Below are positions 9,536 to 17,642 of a DNA stretch of 64,000 nt, piece after piece. The notes beneath the pieces are model-generated. The model saw only the letters and a program-made list of their open reading frames with translations, was not told the DNA's origin and did not search any database. The position numbers and the translations under genes are program-made. Source of the stretch: Mucilaginibacter sp. (GTDB taxonomy: Bacteria > Bacteroidota > Bacteroidia > Sphingobacteriales > Sphingobacteriaceae); assembly GCF_025362475.1 (NCBI RefSeq), contig NZ_JANYGH010000016.1, forward strand, positions 62,001 through 126,000, read 5' to 3'. Each line of letters begins with the position of its first letter. Position 1 is the stretch's first letter.

Positions 9536-10234
9536 AGGTATTTAAATGAGGTTAGTTTTTATTCAAACGGTTAGTTTATTTTAATTGTTTCGTAATTGAG
9601 CGCAATATAGTTTTTGGCATGCTCACTATTAACTATTTAAGCAGATTTTATTGAGTAAAGCAAGGGGTGTCATGTGTTTTGTCATGGTTTATGGTGATTT
9701 TTTGTCAGTTTATTTGCTGTGTGTCATGTGGGGTGACAAATTGACAAAAAAAATTACAAAAGGCTAAGGGTATTAAAATTGCTTAATTCAAGGCTTGTTT
9801 TTCTGTTACAATTCTTATTTCAGCTTTATTTTTATCTAAAAAGAGCTTTCAAGTCACTATTTTTTTATTTTTTGGGTATTAAAGCCTTGATTTTTCATTA
9901 TGTCAGGTTTTTGTATCATTAATTTGTAAGTTTTTTAGGATCTGAATTTTTACCTCATAAAAATGGACTTTATTTTTTTTTATAAAAAAAAAGCACCGCT
10001 AATTTTTTCAAAACCTACAACAATTTTTGTGAAACATTTTTTTTGACGAATTTAATTTTTAGCCTTTTGAGAGGCAATATCTCCGCATTTTTTGTGGCAT
10101 GTTTTTAGTCGAATTACGTTCAGGAAACCGAAAATGTTTATCACTTAAACCCATTAAAATAAGGGAATTATAGGGTAAATAATAGTGCTTCCGCAAGCTA
10201 TTAAAAATATAAAATCACTTTAAAAATTAAAACT
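9536..10234. other. 700-bp A+T-rich intergenic region with a TGTCA motif cluster
   Basis: I find no credible long reading frame here. The stretch has many T and A runs. Between 9668 and 9746 there are six TGTCA/TGACA pentamers (9668, 9680, 9703, 9722 on the plus strand; 9734 and 9742 inverted), two of them inside identical GTGTCATGTG decamers at 9667 and 9721. The region separates the leftward beta-trefoil gene from the rightward micropeptide genes, so promoters for both must lie in it. Confidence 0.5.
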
Positions 10235-10315
10235 ATGTTAATCGTATTAGAAGTTGCAGCATTTTTAGCAGTTATCATTTTACCTTTAATTCCAGCTAAA
10301 AAAGTTGCGAAATAA
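10235..10315 (+). CDS. 26-residue hydrophobic micropeptide, copy 1 of a tandem pair
   Basis: The frame starts MLIVLEVAAFLA, continues with a hydrophobic stretch, has PLIP and ends in the basic tail AKKVAK before TAA. It predicts one membrane helix with a cytoplasmic basic C-terminus. A second copy starts 135 bp further on. Between the two frames there are five base differences; four are silent third-position changes and the fifth gives Val to Ile. The frame and length are fully kept, which supports real coding. The leader AATCACTT...AAAACT before the ATG is also shared. I know no named family for it. A type I toxin-like peptide or a small membrane-protein regulator are possible but unproven. 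Confidence 0.65.
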   Translation: MLIVLEVAAFLAVIILPLIPAKKVAK

Positions 10316-10369
10316 ATAAGGTATCAGGTAACCATCAATAATTCAACAATCACTTAAAAAATTAAAACT

Positions 10370-10450
10370 ATGTTAATCGTATTAGAAGTTGCGGCATTTT
10401 TGGCAATTATCATTTTGCCTTTAATTCCAGCTAAAAAAGTTGCAAAATAA
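10370..10450 (+). CDS. 26-residue hydrophobic micropeptide, copy 2 of a tandem pair
   Basis: The product is identical to that of copy 1 except for Ile in place of Val at residue 13, near the middle of the helix. It has the same start, PLIP turn and AKKVAK tail. It is followed 28 bp later by a clear terminator (10479-10513), so both copies probably lie on one short transcript of which this gene is the last. The 54-bp spacer between the copies contains the shared leader. Function unknown. Confidence 0.65.
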   Translation: MLIVLEVAAFLAIIILPLIPAKKVAK

Positions 10451-10478
10451 TTAGGGTATTACATTCAGTTGTAAACAA

Positions 10479-10513
10479 AAGATGGATAGCACTTGGGCTA
10501 CCCGTCTTTTTTT
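10479..10513 (+). terminator. Rho-independent terminator after the micropeptide pair
   Basis: AAGATGGATAGC (10479-10490) pairs with GCTACCCGTCTT (10497-10508), with one mismatch and one wobble, and is followed by a run of T. It ends the micropeptide transcript. Confidence 0.75.
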
Positions 10514-10535
10514 GTTTATAGGTTTAGGTAAATTT

Positions 10536-11311
10536 TTAATGCAGCTGTTTTTGTAAATAGCTTGCTTTATCGGTTATCTCCATTGTAGCTGTGCCGTCAA
10601 CTTTGCCGGCATAAAATTGCTGCACCGGGTGCTCCTCCAGGTTGAGGCGGCTTTTGTCAAGTAGCGAATAGTTGAGGCTCTTAATTTTATTATTTTTGTA
10701 AATGGCAAAATAGGAACTGTCTTTCGCCGCCAGGCTTAGTTTGTTAACATCTAAATTATTGATATCATAGTGGCCTCCTCCTGTAACTATAAATTCAGGG
10801 AATCAATGTTTGATGGCTTATCCCTAATCATTACATCTGCAGAATTTGCGTTTACAGATAGGACATGATCGCCTTCTATCTCTACCAAATTGCCACTTGG
10901 TGCATAATCGTTAAAATCGCCAAGATTACTGTGTTTAGTCATTATTTCAAAGGAAATAAAAAGCGTATCGTTTTTCACTGTCGCCTTCACATTCTCCTTA
11001 TACCGTTTAATAACATTTACATAGTTACCAGGCTGATGATCTGCACTCCCGATATTAATAAAATTGCCAATAGATAATCTTGGTCTCCAGTAGGTAATGC
11101 TTCTGCGTTGTATCGTACCCCCAAAGCCACTAATCACAATTTGCTTAAACGGCGCCATTTTTTGTCTTACCAGCGTGTTGGACTCGTCAAGGTAATAGTC
11201 GCGGGCAAAATTGCCACTTTTAAATTCATTTCTTAACAAAACGTTGTATGCCACTAATGATATTGGGATACATGAAAAAAATATGATGAGTAATTTGGTG
11301 CTTGTTTTCAT
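10536..11311 (-). pseudogene. Frameshifted envelope protein of the GntR/ABC operon (putative GIN-type adhesin-like)
   Basis: From ATG 11311 the frame runs 174 residues (leader MKTSTKLLIIFFSCIPISLV with one membrane segment, then beta-rich sequence) and stops at 10787. The coding pattern continues in the next frame directly at the stop, with EFIVTGGGHYDINNLDV onward, for about 80 residues to TAA at 10536. The full length 776 is one base short of a multiple of three. Adding one C in the CCC run at 10798-10800 gives a single frame of about 258 residues. The glycine-rich, strand-repeating sequence with SVNANSADVMI resembles the DUF2807/GIN fold. It is the last gene of the operon, 14 bp after the GntR gene. 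It may be a true recent mutation or a sequencing error. Confidence 0.7.
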
Positions 11312-11325
11312 ATGTGAAAAAAGGT

Positions 11326-11697
11326 TTAGTTGTTTTTCTGATTTATAAATTGTTCATACCTGTTCTGCAATTCGGTAACCGGGATGCTGAGCAATTGCAT
11401 TTTTTTGAATAGCAAGGGCAACTCCTCGTTCATAAATTGTTGTTGCCGTGTTTTTAAAATGCTTTTTGCAGCATTAGCTTGCGCAAAATAACCCATGCCA
11501 CGTTTAGTATAAATTATTTCCTGGTGCTGCAAATATTCGTATGAACGCATTACAGTATTGGGGTTTACCTCCAGCATAACGGCAAGCTCACGTACAGAGG
11601 GGATCTTTTCATCCTCCTTCCATACTTTTAATTGTATTTTGTCGCAAACATAATCTGCTATTTGCAGGTATATGGCTTGTGTGTTATTGAAATCCAT
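11326..11697 (-). CDS. GntR-family transcriptional regulator (YtrA type)
   Basis: The protein has 123 residues, the length of the short YtrA-type GntR proteins that lack a large effector domain. The winged helix spans about residues 8-75: YLQIADYVCDKI, then KIPSVRELAVMLEVNPNTVMRSYEYL, then the wing with YTKRGMGYF. The tail has about 45 residues and probably serves dimerisation. It is third in the leftward operon after the ABC ATPase and permease. The 26-bp palindrome at 13473-13498, directly before the operon, is the obvious operator, so it should repress its own operon. This type often responds to cell-wall-active compounds in Firmicutes; in this organism the signal is unknown. Confidence 0.92.
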   Translation of the reverse strand: MDFNNTQAIYLQIADYVCDKIQLKVWKEDEKIPSVRELAVMLEVNPNTVMRSYEYLQHQEIIYTKRGMGYFAQANAAKSILKTRQQQFMNEELPLLFKKMQLLSIPVTELQNRYEQFINQKNN

Positions 11698-11720
11698 GAG
11701 TTTATTTAACCGTTATAGGT

Positions 11721-12617
11721 TTACAATTCTTTTTCTTTGAGCCTGAGCCAGGTAATTATCCATAAAAAGGGCATTCCCAGGTAAAGCAATATCAAAAACA
11801 AGGTATTATATTGATGATGCAACTTTGTTTGAGAAGTTGAATAGCTAGCCCCCTTTACATATTTGTTGTAACCGCCATAATGTACTACCATATCTGCGTA
11901 GGGATAAGCATCAACGTTGGGCTGAATGTAATGTGCCTTTACTGTTTCCTTATATATAGGTTTATTAGCCTCATTGTAAACGGTTTCACGCACCTTGACA
12001 TCAAATCCTGTCTTAACATCAGTATCTATTATATACTTTGCTGCTATTGGGTTTATAATGCGTAATCCAAAAAATACCACTATCACCATAATCAGCGATT
12101 TTATAAACACGTAGCGCTTAAACAATACCGAGCCTAAAAGCGCCACAGTTTGCAGCATAAAATAAGTGACAAAAAGATCATTAGCGTTATCATCCCATTC
12201 CAGCTTATACAAGGTATTAGGTTGGTGGGCAATGTTATTATCAATGTAATGCCCAATCATAATCAATGGATAAACCATCACAAAGTAAACAATGGGAAAT
12301 ATCACCATACAGTAAATTACGGCAACGGTAAGTTTTTCCAGGGCCGATGCAGGCAGGGTTAAAGCCTGGATGCCTTTTACTTTTTCGTTAAACTGGCTTA
12401 AAATGGTGGATGTAAATACACCTCCTGTGGCTATTGCGCCCCCAAATAATATAAATTGTTGTGTGCGTGTTTCTAAGCCCAGGCGCGACGACATGTTAAA
12501 TACAATGATTGCTCCCATAATGCCTGCTATAGCCAGTGTGCCTAAAATATATAATTGCTGGTTCTCCGCCCATTGTTTACGGATTAGTAACCATATCCTG
12601 TGTATTGAAAATTGCAT
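11721..12617 (-). CDS. ABC transporter permease-like membrane protein
   Basis: The start was taken at ATG 12617 (MQFSIHRIWLLIRKQWAENQ), eight bases after the ATPase stop; the frame is open to 12671 but that extension overlaps the ATPase gene. The 298 residues contain about six hydrophobic segments (for example LYILGTLAIAGIMGAIIVF, FGGAIATGGVFTSTIL, VIYCMVIFPIVYFVMVYPLI, LFLILLYLGMPFLWIITWL). An extended loop of about 65 residues lies before the last one. It has no ATPase motifs and pairs with the ATPase encoded just upstream, as in YtrC/D-type or ABC-2-like systems. Substrate unknown. Confidence 0.8.
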   Translation of the reverse strand: MQFSIHRIWLLIRKQWAENQQLYILGTLAIAGIMGAIIVFNMSSRLGLETRTQQFILFGGAIATGGVFTSTILSQFNEKVKGIQALTLPASALEKLTVAVIYCMVIFPIVYFVMVYPLIMIGHYIDNNIAHQPNTLYKLEWDDNANDLFVTYFMLQTVALLGSVLFKRYVFIKSLIMVIVVFFGLRIINPIAAKYIIDTDVKTGFDVKVRETVYNEANKPIYKETVKAHYIQPNVDAYPYADMVVHYGGYNKYVKGASYSTSQTKLHHQYNTLFLILLYLGMPFLWIITWLRLKEKEL

Positions 12618-12624
12618 GTTTGTA

Positions 12625-13458
12625 TTAATTAAATTGTGAAAGCACCAGTTGTTTCTCGCTGAGCAGGGCATTGAAAAACATTTCCATATCCAGCCTTGAG
12701 TTCTCCTTTTTATGATTGATAGCTACAACCGCATAGCCTTTTAAAGCGCCTTCATTGTAAATAGGAGAGGCAACCTCATCAAGGTTGATCACTTGTTTAA
12801 AGGCCAGCTTTTCGGTGATGTTTTCAACAGGTTGATTAAGGATGATCTGTTTATCTTCCAGTATCAATACATAATCAATTAAGCTATCCAGATCTTTTAC
12901 CTGGTGTGTGCTGATGATGATCAGCTGGTCATCTTTAATAACGCCGGCGATGATCTTTCTAAATTGCTTTTTTGAGGGGATATCCAGTCCGTTTGTTGGC
13001 TCATCCATAAGTAGTACTTTTGCCTGTGTAGCCAATGCAAAACTTATCATCACTTTCTTTTTTTGACCATAGCTCATATCCTGAAGTTTGTGTTCCTTCG
13101 GGATATCAAACTCTAATATAAAGCGGTAAAACATATCCCGATCAAATGCCGGATAAAATGGCGCGTAAATATCGAGGTAGCTTTTTATGGATACGTTTGG
13201 GAGGTAAATTTCCTCTGGCAGTAAGTAAACCTGTTGCAAAAATTTAGGATCTCTGCCTGCAGGTATTTCGCCGGATACCTGGCATGTACCGCTAACAGGG
13301 AAAAGTAATCCGCATATATTATGCGATAAGCTTGATTTGCCTGCTCCGTTGCGACCAAGCAAACCATAAATGTGGCCCGGCTTAATCTGCAGGTTTAAAT
13401 TTTCAAGTACCATCTGTTTTGGACGGTACCCAAAGGTTAGGTTTTTAATATTAATCAT
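12625..13458 (-). CDS. ABC transporter ATP-binding protein
   Basis: The protein has 277 residues with Walker A GRNGAGKSS (about 36-44), a signature-like MSYGQKKKV, Walker B VLLMDEPTNGLD and the switch His in ISTHQV. The C-terminal 70 residues after the ATPase core are specific to this group. It is the first gene of the four-gene leftward operon and its start lies 15 bp from the palindromic operator at 13473-13498. With the next gene product it should form an export-type ABC transporter in the inner membrane, under the control of the GntR protein of the same operon. Confidence 0.93.
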   Translation of the reverse strand: MINIKNLTFGYRPKQMVLENLNLQIKPGHIYGLLGRNGAGKSSLSHNICGLLFPVSGTCQVSGEIPAGRDPKFLQQVYLLPEEIYLPNVSIKSYLDIYAPFYPAFDRDMFYRFILEFDIPKEHKLQDMSYGQKKKVMISFALATQAKVLLMDEPTNGLDIPSKKQFRKIIAGVIKDDQLIIISTHQVKDLDSLIDYVLILEDKQIILNQPVENITEKLAFKQVINLDEVASPIYNEGALKGYAVVAINHKKENSRLDMEMFFNALLSEKQLVLSQFN

Positions 13459-13472
13459 GATGGTTTGTGTTT

Positions 13473-13498
13473 CAGTGTACTACTATATTAGTACACTG
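13473..13498. promoter_or_regulatory. 26-bp palindromic operator of the GntR/ABC operon
   Basis: CAGTGTACTA (13473-13482), a 6-bp spacer CTATAT, and the exact reverse complement TAGTACACTG (13489-13498). The GTACTA...TAGTAC core agrees with binding sites of YtrA-type GntR regulators. It lies 15 bp before the ATG of the first operon gene, where bound protein would block transcription. Confidence 0.8.
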
Positions 13499-13616
13499 CA
13501 ATAATAGATTCTATTTTTTATAATTCCAAATATTTACTGGAATTATTATTAGGTTAAAAGAGGTGGACAGGGGCGGGGATGGCCGGGAGAGTAAAGGATG
13601 AAAGCAGCTATAATAG

Positions 13617-13652
13617 AAAAGGGTTAGTGAAGATATTTTCACTAACCCTTTT
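13617..13652 (-). terminator. 15-bp perfect hairpin terminator after the CocE-type gene
   Basis: AAAAGGGTTAGTGAA (13617-13631) and its exact reverse complement (13638-13652) enclose six bases. On the minus strand the stem follows the stop codon at 13674 and ends in a T run, a rho-independent terminator. It isolates the hydrolase gene from the ABC operon. Confidence 0.8.
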
Positions 13653-13673
13653 TACTACTGGAGTTATAATCAA

Positions 13674-15548
13674 TTACTCAAGCACTGTAATTTTTACTGA
13701 TGATTTATTTTGAGCATCATGGTAAATACGGTTGGTTGCTTTTTGAAAATCAGCATCTGTGGCCTGGTATATATCAACAAACTTTTGGGGGTTACGGTCA
13801 ACCAGCGGGAACCATGAGTTTTGTACCTGGATCATGATCCGGTGCCCTTTCCTGAAAGTGTGGCCAACATCAGGCAACGCGTATTTTACTTCGGTTACTT
13901 TACCTGGTACAAAAGCCTCGGGTTTCTCAAACGAGTTGCGGAAACGGCCTCTGAAAACTTCACCCCTTATTAGCATTTGATAGCCTGCAAGGGTTACATT
14001 TTTAGGGTTGAGTATAGGATTGGGGTAAGTATCCGGAAAAACGTCAATTAGTTTCACAACATAATCAGCATCGGTTCCTGTGGTTGATGCAAACAGATCG
14101 GCCATTACCGGGCCGGTAAGGGTCATATCTTCGGTAAGTGTATCTGTTTGGTAAACCTTAACATCCGGCCGACGGCCGGCAAAGCGTTGATCATCCAGCA
14201 TGTACTCTCTTGTACGGCCTTTTTGAATGCCATCCTGGTAAGGAACCGGTGCATTCGGATCGCTTACATATTCATCAAAGCTATCGGTTGTAGCCGGAGC
14301 GCTGAACGATAGTTTGCCATCGGCTTGAAAGTATAGCGTTTTTTCTGTTGTGTTTTTTGGTGGCCAGGTATCAAATTTTTTCCATTGATTGCTACCTGTA
14401 ATAAATATAGTGGCTTCGGGTAGGTCCATAGTACCTTCATCCTTTAGGTAGTAATTAAAGAAAGGTAATTCTACATTTTCCCTAAACCACTGGCTGGTGT
14501 TTGATCCAAAGTTTTGGTCGGCAAAAAGAGTTCCGTCTTTACTTTCCCAACCGCCATGGAACCATGGGCCCATAACCAGCATGTTTTTGTGGCTTTGCGG
14601 GTTTTGTTTTTCTAAGGCGTCGTAAACATGTAAAGCACCAAAACAATCTTCGGCATCAAAAAAACCGCCAACAGTCATGGTGGCCGGTGTGATGTTCTTT
14701 AAATGTGGACGGATGTTCATGGCCTTCCAAAACTCATCATAATTTGGATGCGCCATCAGGTCGTTCCAGAATTTGATAGAGTCGCCCATGTAATGTTTTT
14801 TGAAGTTTGGCAAAGCGCCCATCTCCAGGTAAAACTTGTAATTGTCTTTAAATACGGGTTTAATATTGCTTTTAAACTGTTTTGGGGTAATTGGTTTAGG
14901 GCGTGGTACGCCAAAGCCGGTGTAAAAGTTAAATGCATCCATCATCATGAATGCGCCATTATGGTGAAAATCATCGCCAAGAAACCAATCTGTTACCGGC
15001 GCCTGGGGCGATACTGCCTTTAATGCAGGGTGCGCATTGGGCAATGAAGCGGTTGAATAAAAGCCGGGGTAAGAAATACCTTCAATGCCAACCTTGCCAT
15101 TGTTGTTAGGTACATTTTTTACCAGCCAGTCTATCGTATCATAAGTATCGCTGCTTTCGTCGATATCAGTTTTCTTTTTCTTTTTATCGTTAATGGGGCG
15201 CACATCTACGTAATCGCCTTCGCTCATCCACTTTCCGCGAACATCCTGGTAAACAAAAATAAAGCCTGATCTGGCAAACAGCATGTTTTGACCTAAAGTG
15301 CGCCTGTACTCGTTTTCGCCATATGGCGCAACGGTGTAAGGCGTACGCGTCATCATGATAGGATATTTTTTAGATTGATCTTTTGGAGTGTAAATGGAAG
15401 TGAAAAGTTTTTTACCGTCGCGCATGGTAATATACTTTTCCACTTTGGTATAGTTTTGCCTGATGTAAGTGGAATCTTCAGATGATGATTGTGCCCGGGC
15501 GAAGGAAAAATACATAGAAAGCCCTAAAAGAAGTAGCATTTGTTTCAT
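13674..15548 (-). CDS. Exported CocE/NonD-family hydrolase (X-Pro dipeptidyl-peptidase/alpha-amino-acid ester hydrolase-like)
   Basis: The 624-residue protein has a signal peptide MKQMLLLLGLSMYFSFARAQ. The S15-type alpha/beta hydrolase domain contains the nucleophile elbow GISYPGF (about residue 170), the acid in GGFFDAEDCFGA and the histidine in GPWFHGGW. The C-terminal third is the jelly-roll domain of the family (segments MTLTGPVMADLFAS, DADYVVKLIDVFPD, and the ending GHRIMIQVQNSWFP). The DxEDxxG and HGG motifs are those of alpha-amino-acid ester hydrolases, which cleave or transfer amino-acid ester and beta-lactam acyl groups, but X-Pro peptidases share the fold. It is monocistronic with its own terminator. 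Confidence 0.85.
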   Translation of the reverse strand: MKQMLLLLGLSMYFSFARAQSSSEDSTYIRQNYTKVEKYITMRDGKKLFTSIYTPKDQSKKYPIMMTRTPYTVAPYGENEYRRTLGQNMLFARSGFIFVYQDVRGKWMSEGDYVDVRPINDKKKKKTDIDESSDTYDTIDWLVKNVPNNNGKVGIEGISYPGFYSTASLPNAHPALKAVSPQAPVTDWFLGDDFHHNGAFMMMDAFNFYTGFGVPRPKPITPKQFKSNIKPVFKDNYKFYLEMGALPNFKKHYMGDSIKFWNDLMAHPNYDEFWKAMNIRPHLKNITPATMTVGGFFDAEDCFGALHVYDALEKQNPQSHKNMLVMGPWFHGGWESKDGTLFADQNFGSNTSQWFRENVELPFFNYYLKDEGTMDLPEATIFITGSNQWKKFDTWPPKNTTEKTLYFQADGKLSFSAPATTDSFDEYVSDPNAPVPYQDGIQKGRTREYMLDDQRFAGRRPDVKVYQTDTLTEDMTLTGPVMADLFASTTGTDADYVVKLIDVFPDTYPNPILNPKNVTLAGYQMLIRGEVFRGRFRNSFEKPEAFVPGKVTEVKYALPDVGHTFRKGHRIMIQVQNSWFPLVDRNPQKFVDIYQATDADFQKATNRIYHDAQNKSSVKITVLE

Positions 15549-15643
15549 AAGTCAGTCAGTTAATTTACCCGCAATTTAACAAATTGACAGAATTTTGGCT
15601 AAATGTTACCTTATTGTTACAAGAATACTATAAAATTGTAAAA

Positions 15644-15672
15644 AAGCCACCCGCATATGTTTCGGGTGGCTT
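15644..15672 (-). terminator. Rho-independent terminator after the VOC gene
   Basis: AAGCCACCCG (15644-15653) and CGGGTGGCTT (15663-15672) form a perfect 10-bp stem with a 9-nt loop. On the minus strand a T run follows. It ends the VOC-protein transcript. Confidence 0.8.
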
Positions 15673-15699
15673 GATTTCATCACGAGGTTATTACCAAAA

Positions 15700-16182
15700 C
15701 TATTTGCCCTCCGCAGCATCCCTTAAATCCTGAATAATTATCTTATCCATTTTCATCATGGCTTGCATCACTCTTCCCGATGTTTGAGGATCGGTATTAT
15801 ATAATAGTTCACCTAACGCGCTGGGCACTACCTGCCATGACAGGCCAAATTTATCTTTCAGCCAGCCGCACCTTGATTTTTCGCCTCCGTCTGATAATTT
15901 ATCCCAAAAATAATCTACTTCGTCCTGGTCTTTGCAGTCAACAAACAGCGATATGGCTTCGTTGAATTTAAACATTGGGCCGCCGTTTAGGGCCATGAAT
16001 TGTTGGCCGGCCAATGTGAATGTACCTGTCAGTACTTTTCCTTTTTCACCGGGGCCGGTATTACCATAACGGGCAATGTTTCCTACTTCCGAATCTTTAA
16101 ATATGGAGGTGTAAAAATTTATGGCTTCTTCTGCCTGGTAGTCGAACCATAAAAACGGGGTGATCTTCTGTTTAATTTCCAT
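15700..16182 (-). CDS. VOC-family protein (PhnB/3-demethylubiquinone methyltransferase-like fold)
   Basis: The 160-residue protein starts KITPFLWFDYQAEEAINFYTSIF and contains GEKGKVLTGTFTLAGQQFMALNGGP, then a CGWLKDKFGLSWQVVP segment. These are hallmarks of the PhnB-like branch of the vicinal-oxygen-chelate superfamily. Proteins of this branch are often misnamed 3-demethylubiquinone-9 methyltransferases but have no methyltransferase motifs. It is monocistronic with a clear terminator. The function is not established; a metal-dependent or binding role is only inferred from the fold. Confidence 0.85.
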   Translation of the reverse strand: MEIKQKITPFLWFDYQAEEAINFYTSIFKDSEVGNIARYGNTGPGEKGKVLTGTFTLAGQQFMALNGGPMFKFNEAISLFVDCKDQDEVDYFWDKLSDGGEKSRCGWLKDKFGLSWQVVPSALGELLYNTDPQTSGRVMQAMMKMDKIIIQDLRDAAEGK

Positions 16183-16346
16183 AATAGCTGTTGTTTATCA
16201 TTGATTTATACAAATATACCTGTATCAACATCAAACTGATACGGTGCGTATGAGACAATTTGGGGGGCAATATGCGGCATTCATGCAAACAAGTTTTTAA
16301 GTCGAAATTTAATTATTAGCTTTATTTCCTAATCAAACCAAGTATA

Positions 16347-17402
16347 ATGAGAAGTTATTTTAAAGCCTTTATGCTAATCGCCTTTACCTGCCTGTGTGCC
16401 TGCAAAGGACCGGGAAGTGCCTCAAAAAACGATAACAGCTTAAGTAATTATTTTCAGGACACTACAGTTGGTGTAAAAACAGGTGGAGTGCAGGTTGTAA
16501 CTATCAATACCCCCAAAGGTAAATTTCATGTATGGACAAAAAAAATAGGTAATAATCCTAAAATTAAACTGCTGTTGTTAAACGGCGGCCCCGGTGCCAC
16601 ACATGAGTATTTTGAATGTATGGAAAGCTTTTTACCAGCCGAAGGTATTGAATTGGTCTATTATGATCAGTTGGGTTGCGGTAACTCTGATAACCCTAAG
16701 GATACATCCATGTGGAGTTTGCCCCGCTATGTGGAAGAGGTAGAACAGGTGCGCCAGGCTTTAAAGCTGGATAGTAGTAACTTTTATCTGCTCGGTCATT
16801 CATGGGGTGGCATCCTGGCCATGGAGTATGCCCAAAAGTACCAGCAGCATTTAAAGGGCCTCATTATATCAAATATGATGATGAGCATCCCCGATTATGG
16901 TAAATATGCCAATGATGTACTGGCTAAACAGTTTGATCCAAAAGTTTTAGCACGTATAAGAGCAATTGAAGCTAAGGGTGATTTTAAAAATCCTGAATAT
17001 ATGCAATTGCTGATGCCGAATTTTTATGCCAAACACATTTGTCGTATCCCCCTTGATCAATGGCCCGAGCCGGTGAATCGCTCTTTAGGTAAAATGAACG
17101 AATCGTTATATGTAACCATGCAGGGGCCAAGTGAATTTGGTGTTGCCGGTAAATTGGTAAACTGGGATCGTGTGGCCGATTTGCCTAAGATTGCTGTTCC
17201 GATGCTGAGCATTGGAGGGCAGTATGATACCATGGATCCTAAACACATGGAAATGATAGCCAACAAAGTTCAAAATGGGAGTTACCTGTACTGCATAAAT
17301 GGCAGCCACATGAGTTTGTATGACGACCAGCAAACTTATATGAAAGGACTAATTAAGTTTATAAAAGGAGTAGACGCCGGTGAAAAAAAAGTTAAAATAT
17401 AG
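16347..17402 (+). CDS. Proline iminopeptidase-like alpha/beta hydrolase lipoprotein
   Basis: The 351-residue protein has a lipoprotein leader: MRSYFKAFMLIAFTCLCAC with the lipobox LCAC. The hydrolase core carries the oxyanion motif NGGPGA, the nucleophile elbow GHSWGG (Ser about residue 153), the acid in GGQYDTMDP and the His in NGSHMSLYDD, all as in S33 proline iminopeptidases (EC 3.4.11.5). The cap region lies between the elbow and the acid. As a predicted lipoprotein it should act in the periplasm or at the outer membrane, releasing N-terminal proline from peptides. It is monocistronic, with a terminator 57 bp downstream. Confidence 0.85.
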   Translation: MRSYFKAFMLIAFTCLCACKGPGSASKNDNSLSNYFQDTTVGVKTGGVQVVTINTPKGKFHVWTKKIGNNPKIKLLLLNGGPGATHEYFECMESFLPAEGIELVYYDQLGCGNSDNPKDTSMWSLPRYVEEVEQVRQALKLDSSNFYLLGHSWGGILAMEYAQKYQQHLKGLIISNMMMSIPDYGKYANDVLAKQFDPKVLARIRAIEAKGDFKNPEYMQLLMPNFYAKHICRIPLDQWPEPVNRSLGKMNESLYVTMQGPSEFGVAGKLVNWDRVADLPKIAVPMLSIGGQYDTMDPKHMEMIANKVQNGSYLYCINGSHMSLYDDQQTYMKGLIKFIKGVDAGEKKVKI

Positions 17403-17458
17403 GGTTGAATAATAACCTACACAACCCAAAGCTTAATGTTAACTAACATAGATTATTG

Positions 17459-17494
17459 AACCGGACTGGTGCGCAATTATGCACCAGTCCGGTT
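17459..17494 (+). terminator. 14-bp perfect hairpin after the iminopeptidase gene
   Basis: AACCGGACTGGTGC (17459-17472) and its exact reverse complement (17481-17494) enclose eight bases and are followed by a short T-rich stretch. Probable transcription terminator. Confidence 0.7.
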
Positions 17495-17642
17495 TAATAT
17501 TTTATATACGGTTCATGATAAAGTCAATCTCTTCCAAACTTTATTTGAAAATAGGGTGTTTATGGAAATAAAAATTAGAGATTTGTCTTGAAACCTAAAT
17601 AGGTGTAAACCACATTCTATTGATATGATATCTATATTCTAC

